A stretch of 64,000 nt of DNA from Clostridiales bacterium (GCA_018372435.1 JAHAJA010000017.1:1-64000); one strand, 5' to 3'. Shown: positions 1 to 7,486, counted from the stretch's first letter. A program made the numbers and translations. The notes: generated from the sequence alone by a model not told the origin.

Positions 1-92
1 ATTACTGATACCAACTTGTGGTTTGCTACACTTGGCGGTAAATACCCGTGGTTAGACTTTCACTAACTAGATTAGTGCCATGCCTGGCACAC
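1..92 (-). mobile_element. 5' end of a group IIC intron, cut by the window edge
   Basis: Read on the minus strand from 92 downward, the sequence starts GTGTGCCAGGCATGGCAC, followed by GTGAAAGTC and later GTGTAGCAAACC. From memory this matches the 5' end of class C group II introns such as the Oceanobacillus iheyensis O.i.I1 ribozyme (GUGUGCCCGGCAUGGG...). The intron begins directly after the T-tract of a hairpin, which is the insertion preference known for class C introns. The intron-encoded reverse transcriptase and the 3' domains would lie to the left of the window. The match is by eye; I could not fold the RNA. Confidence 0.7.
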
Positions 93-126
93 CTAAAAAT
101 TCAGATGCCCAAGATAAGGACATCTG
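93..126 (-). terminator. Intrinsic terminator used as group IIC intron target
   Basis: On the minus strand a 9-bp stem (CAGATGTCC / GGGCATCTG, one mismatch) with a 7-nt loop is followed by ATTTTT and then immediately by the intron 5' end. It probably terminated the transcript that contains the antirepressor remnant. Confidence 0.7.
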
Positions 127-222
127 AAAACGTACACTATCAGCGAATTTTTTGTACCAAAAAGCAGAGTGTGTAAAATAGATTTCTAAAAATAATAAGC
201 CGAGCATACGATAATTCTTGGA

Positions 223-543
223 TTAATGAATTACTTCACTTGTTTCCCAATATTCAAACTTCTTAGCTGTTTCTAAACCACTCCCAAGTATTAAACTGTA
301 AATACCTGATTCGTTTATGATTGTCATTTTTTGTTTTCCGCCTAGGGTGTCGCAATTCGCTACCCCCTTATCTTCTGCATCAACATGTTTCTTGATAGCA
401 TCTCTCGCATTCGAATACCCCAACGCATCGGCAACATCTTTCCCTACAAAGTGTGGTAAGTCATCAATCTCCAATGCTCTTATCCATCTAATTACTTCGT
501 TGCCACTCTTGGCAACGGTTGTCCAGTCAAAATTTTTCCTACA
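223..543 (-). pseudogene. Broken Bro-N phage antirepressor fragment
   Basis: The open frame encodes a Bro-N domain, with the family core PHFVGKDVADALGYSNARDA followed by KHV, EDKGV, the CDTLGGKQ segment, MTIINESGIYSL and SEV. In intact antirepressors SEV is followed by LPSIRKHG and a C-terminal domain; here it stops after SEVIH. Upstream the frame is open to a TGA at 544-546 with no ATG, and only a TTG at 474 could start an 83-residue piece. Both ends are therefore damaged. Bro-N proteins bind DNA and modulate lysogeny switches; this copy is unlikely to function fully. The short AT-rich stretch before the terminator holds nothing else I recognise. Confidence 0.7.
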
Positions 544-556
544 TCAATGAAATAAC

Positions 557-1411
557 CTATATATTCCACTGATCCTTTAACTGATTAACTAGTTTCATTT
601 GCTCCGATGTATCTTTATCCGGATTACTATCTGGGTGAAACTTTCTTGATAACACCTTATAAAACTCCTTCAAATATGTTTTATCTTCTTCCTTGTAGTT
701 ACCTTGATTTGAATTACAGTAACCACTAGAATTATAGCTGTTGTAGTTACTATAGTGTTCTTTTTGATAACTACTGCTTCTTTTCTCATATTCTTTCTTC
801 AATTGATACTCTTGCTTAATCCGTTCTAATCTCTGAGGATTATGTAGTGTTCCAAAAACATCATAGCATTTATCATACTCATAGCTATCCGAACCGAGTT
901 CATAACGTTCATTAAACTCACACTTATTCAGAGCATACGCTGTTGTAATATCCTCATGCTCTTTATGCGTTCTATATTCTTCTGTCTGCATGAATTCTTG
1001 TTGTATCTGATCTTGTAGTGTTTTTATCTTCTGCTCAACCATATCATAGATAGAATCAACTGATGCGCTTAATTCTGTTGATATAGCTTGAATCCTGCTA
1101 TCGCAATAATCATATAAACTAATCGTATCATCTACAAACTCATAGTAACCAATAGTCATCAATACAAATTGCTTCTTCCTAACCTTTCCATTTTCCCTAT
1201 AACTATGATGAATAGAAATCTTATAGGCCTTTTTAATGGTTCGTTCAAAGTAATCATAGCTATAATGATAACTCCAATGGCTCATATCTTGTCCATTGAA
1301 AGACATTTTACTATACTCTGCAATTAGCTTTTTGGGATACCCTTTTCCTGGTGGTTTCTTCCGTTCTATAGTTTGAATTACACAAAACATATATACTGTA
1401 GTTACTACCAT
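557..1411 (-). CDS. Phage-type protein with C-terminal J-domain
   Basis: The last ~42 of 284 residues contain helix II-HPD-helix III of a DnaJ J-domain: YLKEFYKVLSRKF, HPD at 259-261, then NPDKDTSEQMKLVNQLKDQW. J-domains recruit and stimulate Hsp70 (DnaK) through HPD. The N-terminal ~240 residues are unrecognised: a basic segment, a stretch rich in tyrosine and serine (~205-240), and a likely helical region at ~118-150. No Gly/Phe or zinc-finger region of true DnaJ is present. Its ATG directly abuts the TAA of the upstream gene, so the two are translationally coupled. I infer a co-chaperone that redirects host DnaK, perhaps for replication or assembly of the element. Confidence 0.65.
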   Translation of the reverse strand: MVVTTVYMFCVIQTIERKKPPGKGYPKKLIAEYSKMSFNGQDMSHWSYHYSYDYFERTIKKAYKISIHHSYRENGKVRKKQFVLMTIGYYEFVDDTISLYDYCDSRIQAISTELSASVDSIYDMVEQKIKTLQDQIQQEFMQTEEYRTHKEHEDITTAYALNKCEFNERYELGSDSYEYDKCYDVFGTLHNPQRLERIKQEYQLKKEYEKRSSSYQKEHYSNYNSYNSSGYCNSNQGNYKEEDKTYLKEFYKVLSRKFHPDSNPDKDTSEQMKLVNQLKDQWNI

Positions 1412-1915
1412 TTATCTTGCAGTAACTACATTCACCTTCTTTCTTCTGGCACGTTCCTCACGTTTACCTAATATATAACCCATTTGAAACAACTTAAATT
1501 CTTTTTCAAAACCGTTTTTTGAGTTGTTGTTAATTTGAGAAAGTAATTCATATACATTGAAGAATTGGGTTGAATCAATTTTTTTTAGTATTTTATCATA
1601 CTGTTTAGCTTCTCGGATAACTACGAGCTGTTCCAACATATCAATTATTTCCTCGATATCATCACTTTTTAATCCATCTTTTAATTGCATAGCAAGTTCA
1701 TCACGATCAGATTTTTCTAGTTGAAGATATCTAGATGACAATTCCATGCATATATCAAACAATTCATATTCTGTATTTAACACGATAATATCCTCTTTTG
1801 AATCATACATTACAGTTATAGTTTCTACTGGTTGAACCATGTCAGCCATATCTTTAGGCAATTCACTCATTTTACAAGTTGCAATTCGAAGCTCTTTATT
1901 AATTAAACTATACAT
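1412..1915 (-). CDS. Hypothetical protein, coupled to the J-domain gene
   Basis: A 167-residue acidic protein with a basic C-terminus (REERARRKKVNVVTAR). I recognise no family. Start ATG 1915 has a strong AGGAGG 6 nt upstream. It lies between the HTH gene (1967-2455) and the J-domain gene and is probably in one operon with both. It looks largely helical, with no signal peptide or membrane segment. Its position suggests an early/accessory phage function, but nothing in the sequence gives a role. Confidence 0.6.
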   Translation of the reverse strand: MYSLINKELRIATCKMSELPKDMADMVQPVETITVMYDSKEDIIVLNTEYELFDICMELSSRYLQLEKSDRDELAMQLKDGLKSDDIEEIIDMLEQLVVIREAKQYDKILKKIDSTQFFNVYELLSQINNNSKNGFEKEFKLFQMGYILGKREERARRKKVNVVTAR

Positions 1916-1966
1916 ATACTTTCCTCCTGTTTAATGCAATACATGGTTATTAGGCTGCATGTCATG

Positions 1967-2455
1967 CTATTTTTGCTGATCCAACCAATCATGAAATGGT
2001 TTTACTGGAATCAATTTTCTTTTTCCTATCTTCTTTACTGGAAATTCTCCTCTGTTTACCAAAAGATATGCTCTATTAATACCAACTCCTAATATATCCT
2101 TAATCTCATCTACTGTATAAACACTTTTCTTTGTATCCCTATTACTTAAATTTAAGTTGTAATTGTTGGTGGCTGCTTCTTCTTTCACGGGGAGTTCACT
2201 TTCTTTTACCAAATCATCCTCGTTTATAATTTCTAACATTTTAAGACATGTTCGACTTATAATTTCAGCACTTTCTTTCAAGAATCTAACATCTTCCTTG
2301 TTTTGCTCGGTAATCCTTGCATCAATAACTAATAGCAAAGGATTAGATAACATATTCGCTAATCTTTTTGCAGTGACTACTTCTTCTTTGGGCATTTTAT
2401 AAGATTCCTGAAATCCGTCACTTGATTCACAGTAAATTACATTATATTTTCTCAT
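1967..2455 (-). CDS. HTH (MerR/excisionase-type) DNA-binding protein
   Basis: Residues 112-162 form a helix-turn-helix of the MerR-like/excisionase class (HTH_17): YTVDEIKDILGVGINRAYLL, then VNRGEFPVKKIGKRKLIPVKPFHDWL, with the typical wing that ends in a tryptophan helix. The N-terminal ~100 residues are helical and unassigned; they contain a Cys at 9 and an LLLVIDAR strand. ATG 2455 has AGGAG 8 nt upstream, 14 bp after the preceding small gene. It could act as excisionase/recombination directionality factor or as a transcription factor for the element; the fused N-terminal domain is not usual for small Xis proteins. Confidence 0.6.
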   Translation of the reverse strand: MRKYNVIYCESSDGFQESYKMPKEEVVTAKRLANMLSNPLLLVIDARITEQNKEDVRFLKESAEIISRTCLKMLEIINEDDLVKESELPVKEEAATNNYNLNLSNRDTKKSVYTVDEIKDILGVGINRAYLLVNRGEFPVKKIGKRKLIPVKPFHDWLDQQK

Positions 2456-2469
2456 GTGATCTCCTTTTG

Positions 2470-2619
2470 TTATAAATCAGATATAACTTTTTCTTCTCTC
2501 TCGATTCTTAAAAGAGCTTCCTTGATACCTCGCTTAACGTTTTTCTCCATATAAGATGGTACTGTATACTCCTTGTCTACTTTTTCAAGTATTATTTGCA
2601 CCTTCTTTTCAATCGTCAT
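2470..2619 (-). CDS. Small (49 aa) hypothetical protein, first gene of the operon
   Basis: ATG 2617-2619 is preceded by AAGGAG at 6-nt spacing, and the frame runs 49 codons to TAA. The peptide starts MTIEKKVQIILEKVDKEYTV and ends REEKVISDL; it is highly charged and helical. No family is recognised. It opens a minus-strand operon continuing into the HTH, 167-aa and J-domain genes, divergent from the ribbon-helix-helix gene at 2801. The good ribosome-binding site and tight spacing are the main support. Confidence 0.55.
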   Translation of the reverse strand: MTIEKKVQIILEKVDKEYTVPSYMEKNVKRGIKEALLRIEREEKVISDL

Positions 2620-2651
2620 AGTAACTCCTTTCCTTGTAATTTTTACTCATG

Positions 2652-2755
2652 TACATGTACCCATTGTATAACTAGATATAATTAATTACAATTGATAAAT
2701 CCTACAAGAAGTAAGAGAAATTTTTGTGCGATTTATACATGTAACCATTGTATAA
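2652..2755. promoter_or_regulatory. Divergent control region with a 20-bp direct repeat
   Basis: TACATGTACCCATTGTATAA (2652-2671) recurs with one mismatch at 2736-2755, 84 bp apart, between the minus-strand operon (start 2619) and the plus-strand RHH gene (start 2801). The core contains the palindrome TACATGTA. TATAAT-like -10 boxes lie at or near each copy (e.g. 2763-2768 for the plus gene). It probably holds operators for the adjacent RHH protein. Confidence 0.5.
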
Positions 2756-2800
2756 TTAATGTTATAATAAAACCAATATTGAATTCAGGGGGAACTATTA

Positions 2801-3013
2801 ATGTCACCAGTAAGTGAAGCAAAGAAACAAGCAAATGAAAGATATACAAAGAAAACTTATGACGAAATTAAAATACGTGTACCAAAAGGTCAGAAAGAGA
2901 TAATTAAAGATCATGCTGAATCCATGAATGAAAGCACTAATGCCTTTATAAATAGAGCTATAGATCATACTATAAAGCTGGATTATGAGGGTAAAAATAA
3001 AGGAGTTGACTAA
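2801..3013 (+). CDS. Ribbon-helix-helix (Arc-type) regulator
   Basis: A 70-residue protein with the Arc/MetJ layout: a basic N-terminus, a beta strand (DEIKIRVPKG), then two helices (KEIIKDHAESMNE and TNAFINRAIDHTIKL). This fold binds DNA as a dimer through the strand. It is the only plus-strand gene in the element apart from the interrupted host gene. Start ATG 2801 has GGGGGA upstream. Two copies of a 20-bp repeat lie just upstream, so autoregulation and control of the divergent operon are likely. Its last codons lie inside a terminator stem. Confidence 0.7.
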   Translation: MSPVSEAKKQANERYTKKTYDEIKIRVPKGQKEIIKDHAESMNESTNAFINRAIDHTIKLDYEGKNKGVD

Positions 3014-3031
3014 TTTGTCAGCTCCTTTTTC
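3002..3031 (+). terminator. Intrinsic terminator after the RHH gene
   Basis: GGAGTTGAC (3002-3010), 6-nt loop, GTCAGCTCC (3017-3025), then TTTTTC. The stem includes the stop codon of the RHH gene. The minus side also runs into T-rich sequence, so it may serve the convergent gene at 3050 too. Confidence 0.8.
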
Positions 3032-3049
3032 ATTTACATTGTCATTATA

Positions 3050-3922
3050 TTAATATTGATAAGCAGAATTAATAAATATTTTATATGAGTTTGGTATTAT
3101 AGTATTATATTCACTATCATACGGGAAATCAAACGTTTTAAAATCAACGCTTCCTGCAGATTCGCAGTAAACATATGAATTATCATATCCAATAGCATTT
3201 CCATTGACATCGTAATAAACAATTGCAACAGTTATATATTCCAAATCATAATCACTATTATTGGTAAATTCAGCTGTAACATTTTCACCCATATGAGAAT
3301 TGACTTGAATCTTAGATGAATCGTACTTATCAGCATAAGTTTTTTCAACTGACATTGTAATTTTATAATCAGAGTAATCTAAATCTTTATAGTCTGAGTC
3401 ATAAGGCCCCCTGAAAAATAATGCGCATGAAGCATTAGGCTCTAAGCAGTTATTTGAATCCGATGTAGCCATAATCATATTGCCTGAATTATTATAATAA
3501 ACCAGTTTTGCAGATATACTAACGGCCACCTTATTCCCATTTTTTAATATCGCCACTACTCCATCACCGGTATCTTGTAATTCACACTGAATATTCTTAA
3601 CCGCATCCTTTGAACTGAAATTACTTAAAACAGTAACATAGCATTTGTACGTTTTACCATTTGTTCTAGCTGTTATAGTTGCACTTCCTTCTTCCTTAGC
3701 AGTAACTTTACCTTTACTAGAAACGATTGCAACTGACTTATTATCCGTTGACCATGTAACCTTCTTAGTTGTTCCAGTAACTTTTAATTGTGTTGACTTA
3801 CCTACATACATAGTAACCTTTGATTTGTTGATTTTAACAGCCGCTTGAGCATAGTTGCTTGTTATTAATGACGATACAATTAATATCAATACTAACAGGC
3901 AAGACATTAAACGTTTTTTCAT
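3050..3922 (-). CDS. Exported protein with one Big_2 (Ig-like) domain
   Basis: Residues 1-27 are a Sec signal peptide (KKR, a hydrophobic core of ~18 residues, then YAQAA). Residues ~30-100 match a bacterial Ig-like group 2 domain: KINKSKVTMYVGKSTQLKV, VTWSTDNKSVAIVSSKGKV, EEGSATITA. The remaining ~190 residues look like two further beta-rich modules with repeated motifs (LVYYNNSGNMI and AIVYYDVNGNAIGYDN), seemingly a FxLYG-like duplicated domain. There is no LPXTG or SLH anchor, so it is secreted. ATG 3922 has AAAGGAG upstream. It is likely a cargo gene of the mobile element; its target is unknown. Confidence 0.7.
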   Translation of the reverse strand: MKKRLMSCLLVLILIVSSLITSNYAQAAVKINKSKVTMYVGKSTQLKVTGTTKKVTWSTDNKSVAIVSSKGKVTAKEEGSATITARTNGKTYKCYVTVLSNFSSKDAVKNIQCELQDTGDGVVAILKNGNKVAVSISAKLVYYNNSGNMIMATSDSNNCLEPNASCALFFRGPYDSDYKDLDYSDYKITMSVEKTYADKYDSSKIQVNSHMGENVTAEFTNNSDYDLEYITVAIVYYDVNGNAIGYDNSYVYCESAGSVDFKTFDFPYDSEYNTIIPNSYKIFINSAYQY

Positions 3923-4456
3923 AAATTACACTCCTTTTCAATAGTATGTATTTATTATACTATTTATGGTAATTTTAAACAACTTATATTTAAATTATTA
4001 GTTGTAATACGAATAACATAGATATATTATCGATTATATACACTGTCAACTATATATATTGTCAACAATATAGTATTACTCATACATAAGTACGAGCGAT
4101 CAAAATATTGATTAACCTATCATTTTTATTGATGAAGAATGCATCTTGTACATATTTAATTCACTAATAAATTCGTCTGCTGTTTTCTGCCTAATAGATG
4201 TATTTATATATTGGATTATAGACTGCAAGGTATATGTCCAAGATAAACCCTTATTCCTCAACTTCTGTTTTATAACATGTCACTATTTACTAAACCATTA
4301 TGCTCTACTTCAGCTTACCTCTCCATTCCCTAGGCCTACAATTGTTTAACCAAAAGATTAGTACTGTTGTATCTATAAGCAAGCCATCAGGTGTTAACCA
4401 GTATTCTTATTTTCCTCTTGCCATCAGGCTCTCATCCTTTTATGTTGTTTTTGGGC
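3923..4456. other. AT-rich intergenic region, no gene supported
   Basis: About 530 bp without a credible coding frame. Near 4030-4075 there are short TGTCAAC repeats and a dyad TATATTG-TCAA-CAATATA, perhaps an operator for the exported-protein gene that starts at 3922. Nothing else is recognised. Confidence 0.4.
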
Positions 4457-4484
4457 TGAGAAAAGCACTCGGTTAGGAGTGCTT
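4457..4484 (-). terminator. Terminator of the unknown two-gene operon
   Basis: AAGCACTC / GAGTGCTT, a perfect 8-bp stem with a 6-nt loop. On the minus strand it is followed by TTCTC, downstream of the gene ending at 4511. Confidence 0.7.
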
Positions 4485-4510
4485 ATATTATATAAATAAT
4501 TTAATATGTA

Positions 4511-5050
4511 CTACTTTCTATCAATAATCTCTATTTCTTTTTCTAATAAGTTTATCTTTCCTTCAAGTAAACTTATGTCAGATTTACTACTATTATTTTT
4601 CAATTCTTCCTTTAGAGCAGAAATCTGCTTCTCATACTCAATCTTTGTAACACTTTTATTATCCACATCGTTTATTTTAACCTCAATGGTTTCTAACTTT
4701 GATTCTAACTCAGATAATCTGTAACTATTTAATTTTTTGTCAGCATAAAAATCATAGGATGTCTTTATTGCGGTAAAGAGCATAGGTATTAAAATACTTG
4801 TAATAATAACAGCTATTATTTTCTCTTTATAATCTCCGTCTAACAGTTTACTAATGAAAGTTTTTTCCTTAATTGCCTCATTGCTTTTTGCATTTATTTC
4901 ACTACATACAACTTCATCACTTCCAGTGAGAGTAGAATTAGTCATTGTTTCCACTGTAGACTTCCCACAAAAAGGATTTTTTTGTATAAATTCTGAGTAC
5001 TGTTTTGCCTGTTGGTGTGTTTTTTTCTCTTTATACCTTCCTTTAGACAT
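4511..5050 (-). CDS. Membrane protein with C-terminal coiled coil, unknown
   Basis: A 179-residue protein. The basic, glutamine-rich N-terminus contains Cys28 and Cys49. One clear membrane helix lies at ~77-97 (EKIIAVIITSILIPMLFTAI), followed by ~70 residues of heptad-rich coiled coil (LSELESKLETIEVKI to LLEGKINLLEKEIEII). No family is recognised. It starts 3 bp after the stop of the 221-aa gene upstream, so both are co-transcribed and may form a complex: one soluble, one membrane-anchored. Such pairs in mobile elements are often defence or exclusion modules, but nothing here proves it. Confidence 0.6.
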   Translation of the reverse strand: MSKGRYKEKKTHQQAKQYSEFIQKNPFCGKSTVETMTNSTLTGSDEVVCSEINAKSNEAIKEKTFISKLLDGDYKEKIIAVIITSILIPMLFTAIKTSYDFYADKKLNSYRLSELESKLETIEVKINDVDNKSVTKIEYEKQISALKEELKNNSSKSDISLLEGKINLLEKEIEIIDRK

Positions 5051-5053
5051 TTA

Positions 5054-5719
5054 TTATAAAACCTCAGTTACATCTTTCCTGAAATTTTTTATAGCTTCAT
5101 CGAAAAAGGTAATGCTTCTATTTCGTAAATCTGCTTGTAACGGCTCTAAGTATAATTGAAAATCATATGTTATTCCTGTTTCAAATTCATCACAAACATC
5201 ACCAACTGTAAATATTTTATTAATACTATTCGATGAACCCTTCCATAATAGAGATTCCTTAGCCGCTTCTTTTTTTGAAAATCTAAATGATGAGATTCCC
5301 TTGATTTCAGGCTTGAAGTACTTGTCTGTAAATTTCATTAAACCTTCCTTATCAATTTCTTCACATAAAACGAGGCCCATTCTCCTACTTATTAAATTAT
5401 AATTTGTTATAATTTCTGGAATTAAGTATTCGCTCACTTGATCTTTAAACTTTTTATATTCTTCTTCAAAGTTTTTCTTAATACTCATTCTGTAAATTAA
5501 TTGATTTGGAGTTAATTTTAAATAATCTCCAGTCACACTATTAGTAAGTGTCCTATCAGTAGTATATTGTGTACTTATATTATCAAATATTTCAACATTA
5601 AAATATTTACTCTTATATAATAACTGGTCAGCTATTTCCCCCCAGTTATCTAATAATCTAAATGAGTGATTAAATTGGATTCCACAGACTACATACTTTA
5701 CAGTTTCTTTTGAAATCAT
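5054..5719 (-). CDS. Soluble hypothetical protein (weakly TIGR04255-like)
   Basis: A 221-residue alpha/beta protein. The central segment (DYLKLTPNQLIYRMSIKK, then EEEYKKFKDQV and ISRRMGLVL) recalls the sporadically distributed TIGR04255 family, in which a similar tyrosine/phenylalanine block precedes an R-x-GLR strand; I regard this as weak resemblance only. No signal peptide or catalytic motif is visible. ATG 5719 lies 6 nt downstream of an AGGTTC/GGGGG ribosome-binding region that contains nine consecutive G residues (5727-5735). It is the first gene of a two-gene operon with the membrane coiled-coil protein. Confidence 0.6.
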   Translation of the reverse strand: MISKETVKYVVCGIQFNHSFRLLDNWGEIADQLLYKSKYFNVEIFDNISTQYTTDRTLTNSVTGDYLKLTPNQLIYRMSIKKNFEEEYKKFKDQVSEYLIPEIITNYNLISRRMGLVLCEEIDKEGLMKFTDKYFKPEIKGISSFRFSKKEAAKESLLWKGSSNSINKIFTVGDVCDEFETGITYDFQLYLEPLQADLRNRSITFFDEAIKNFRKDVTEVL

Positions 5720-5726
5720 AGAACCT

Positions 5727-5735
5727 CCCCCCCCC
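5727..5735 (-). repeat. G9 homopolymer in the ribosome-binding region
   Basis: On the minus strand A6 is followed by G9, then AGGTTCT and ATG. A long homopolymer within or beside the Shine-Dalgarno sequence is prone to slippage and can tune translation (contingency locus). Phase variation is inference only. Confidence 0.5.
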
Positions 5736-5793
5736 TTTTTTCACTTGTAATTATTTACTATACTAACATTATTTCAATTTATTTGCAATACAA

Positions 5794-5955
5794 TTATATA
5801 AGCCCTAATCTCCCCAACATCAGTATCATTTTTAATAAGTCTTCAGATAAATCAAATTCATTTTTTTCATCAACGTCTATTATTCCTTGTTTTATTGCTC
5901 TTTCTGCAACAGATTTGTAAATAGTGGGCACATTTTCAATTTTACTATATCTCAT
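5794..5955 (-). CDS. Small (53 aa) conserved-looking phage protein
   Basis: I chose the internal ATG at 5955 (MRYSKIENVPTIYKSVAERA) because AGGAGA lies 7 nt before it; the longer frame up to 6036 adds a hydrophobic stretch with no ribosome-binding site. The protein has amphipathic helices and ends KMILMLGRLGLI. It resembles small hypothetical proteins common in Firmicute prophages (ENVPKIY...A...GIID pattern, from memory). Function unknown. Confidence 0.5.
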   Translation of the reverse strand: MRYSKIENVPTIYKSVAERAIKQGIIDVDEKNEFDLSEDLLKMILMLGRLGLI

Positions 5956-6348
5956 ATCCATTCTCCTAAATTCTATCTTACTAATAATTATGCTCAAGCA
6001 CTTAGCAATAATACATAATACCAACAATAACAACACTTTTTACAAGTATTACTTGTTCTAAAAGAATACAAACAATTAATAGGGGGGGCGGTTGAATTCG
6101 AAACAAATCATCATTACCTAGTTTACGTCCGCTGCACTCTGCCTGTTAATCTATATTCACAGTACAAATTCAATCTCTGCTAATAGATCTTTTAAACATC
6201 TGTAATACCCCTCATTAAAATCATTACACCTTCCATTCTTTACAATCTACAAGTTTATAGTACTGCTCAGTATCAATCAATCTCATATTACTTTATATCA
6301 GGAATATCAATTCTTTACATATAGTCTACTATAAACCAAATCATTTTT
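5956..6348. other. Intergenic region, nothing recognised
   Basis: About 390 bp without a supported gene. It contains a G7 run at 6082-6088 on the plus strand, in otherwise AT-rich DNA. Confidence 0.35.
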
Positions 6349-7284
6349 TTATGATAGCCTCTTTATTACTATGCTTTCTGTCTTAGAAGTAAACGCTCTA
6401 TTCTTATATGCTTGTATTCCATTTCCAACATACAGAGAGGAATCAGGCAAGAGTTCTTCAAATCTCTTGCTAGTTTTTCTTTGACGTAATTTCTTAAGAG
6501 CCTTGTCCCGTGAATACCTAATAGAGTCCCTAGATTGACCATATTGCAAGCCAATTGCTTCAAGGGTAGATTTATCTATGTAGCATGATTTAAGTACCTT
6601 ATTTTCCATTTCTGATGTATTCTCTTCTACTAACTTCCAAACTTCATTTCTATATTGTTCACCATATATACTGTCAACAATACATTCTTCAATTCCTTCA
6701 CTTCCCGGAACAATATCACTCAAGCAACTTCCATCTCCTTCGTCATCTGATAAGGCGGTATCTAGTGAAGTGGGCTTCTGGGAACGCATAGCTTTCTCAA
6801 TATCTTTGATTTCTTTCAAGGATAAGTCCAATAGCACACTTAATTCTTCTCGGGTTGGTTTATATCCATATTTCAAATTGAAGTCATTAGAAACCTTTTT
6901 ATAAATTGAAATTTTATTTAACATATGCCTAGGAATATAATACTGTTGGTCTTTTTCCTTGAACGCATAAATTGCTTGCTTAATCCACTGTGATAAATAT
7001 GTTGTAAATTTGTACTCACTATTAGCATCATACCTCGTAACGGCTTCATATAACCCTAAAAAGGCAGATTGCATACAATCATCTAGTTCAGCATTGTAAC
7101 TATACTTCTTTGCTGTTATATAAATTACTGGAAGGTTTTTCACAAACAATCTTTCCAAATTATCTTTAGTATCTTCACCAGCCTTTATTTTCTCAACTAG
7201 TTCTTCGTTCGTATAATCCTTACAATCGCTTAACCGTGAAGCGTTTTTATAGTTTAAGAATATTGTTTGTTTACTCAAGATCAA
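6349..7284 (-). CDS. Sigma-70 family RNA polymerase sigma factor
   Basis: A 311-residue protein with the domain order of group 3-type sigma factors. Region 2 is at ~45-110 (VKNLPVIYITAKKYSY, MQSAFLGLYEAVTRYD, KFTTYLSQWIKQAIYAF; the -10-binding helix ends WIKQAI), region 3 at ~115-165 (YIPRHMLNKI, GYKPTREELSVLL), then an acidic linker (SDDEGDGS, LSDIVPG) and region 4 at ~220-270 (LEAIGLQYGQSRDSIRYSRD, KALKKLRQ). It should direct core polymerase to specific promoters. The frame starts with TTG at 7284; a second TTG at 7278 is better spaced from GAGGTG. About 40 extra residues follow region 4. A sigma factor inside an integrated element suggests timed expression of the element's genes; capture from the host is an alternative. 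Confidence 0.8.
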   Translation of the reverse strand: MILSKQTIFLNYKNASRLSDCKDYTNEELVEKIKAGEDTKDNLERLFVKNLPVIYITAKKYSYNAELDDCMQSAFLGLYEAVTRYDANSEYKFTTYLSQWIKQAIYAFKEKDQQYYIPRHMLNKISIYKKVSNDFNLKYGYKPTREELSVLLDLSLKEIKDIEKAMRSQKPTSLDTALSDDEGDGSCLSDIVPGSEGIEECIVDSIYGEQYRNEVWKLVEENTSEMENKVLKSCYIDKSTLEAIGLQYGQSRDSIRYSRDKALKKLRQRKTSKRFEELLPDSSLYVGNGIQAYKNRAFTSKTESIVIKRLS

Positions 7285-7375
7285 TTCACCTCTTTAAAGT
7301 TTCTATGATAATTAAAACCCTTTTTATATTTTAAAAATTTTTTAATAGGTCCTTTTTGTTTTTAAAATTTACTTA

Positions 7376-7440
7376 CGGGGCTGAGTAGATAGGGTGGGCC
7401 GTTCCCTATAGACCCCCTCCCCTGGTACCCAACACCTATA
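7376..7440. other. GC-rich patch, possible packaging site or relic
   Basis: Between the sigma factor and resolvase genes, a stretch with GGGGCTGAG, GGTGGGCCGTTCCC and CCCCCTCCCC is far more GC-rich than its surroundings. Similar sequence next to phage terminase genes comes to mind (cos-like), but no terminase large subunit is present. Low certainty. Confidence 0.3.
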
Positions 7441-7486
7441 AATAGAAAGAGGGCAGCAGATTCATTCAATCCGTTACCCTCGTGTG

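Noticed and set aside
4146..4349. 67-codon plus-strand frame in the intergenic region
   Set aside because: No ribosome-binding site, aromatic-rich composition typical of random AT-rich DNA, no recognised family.
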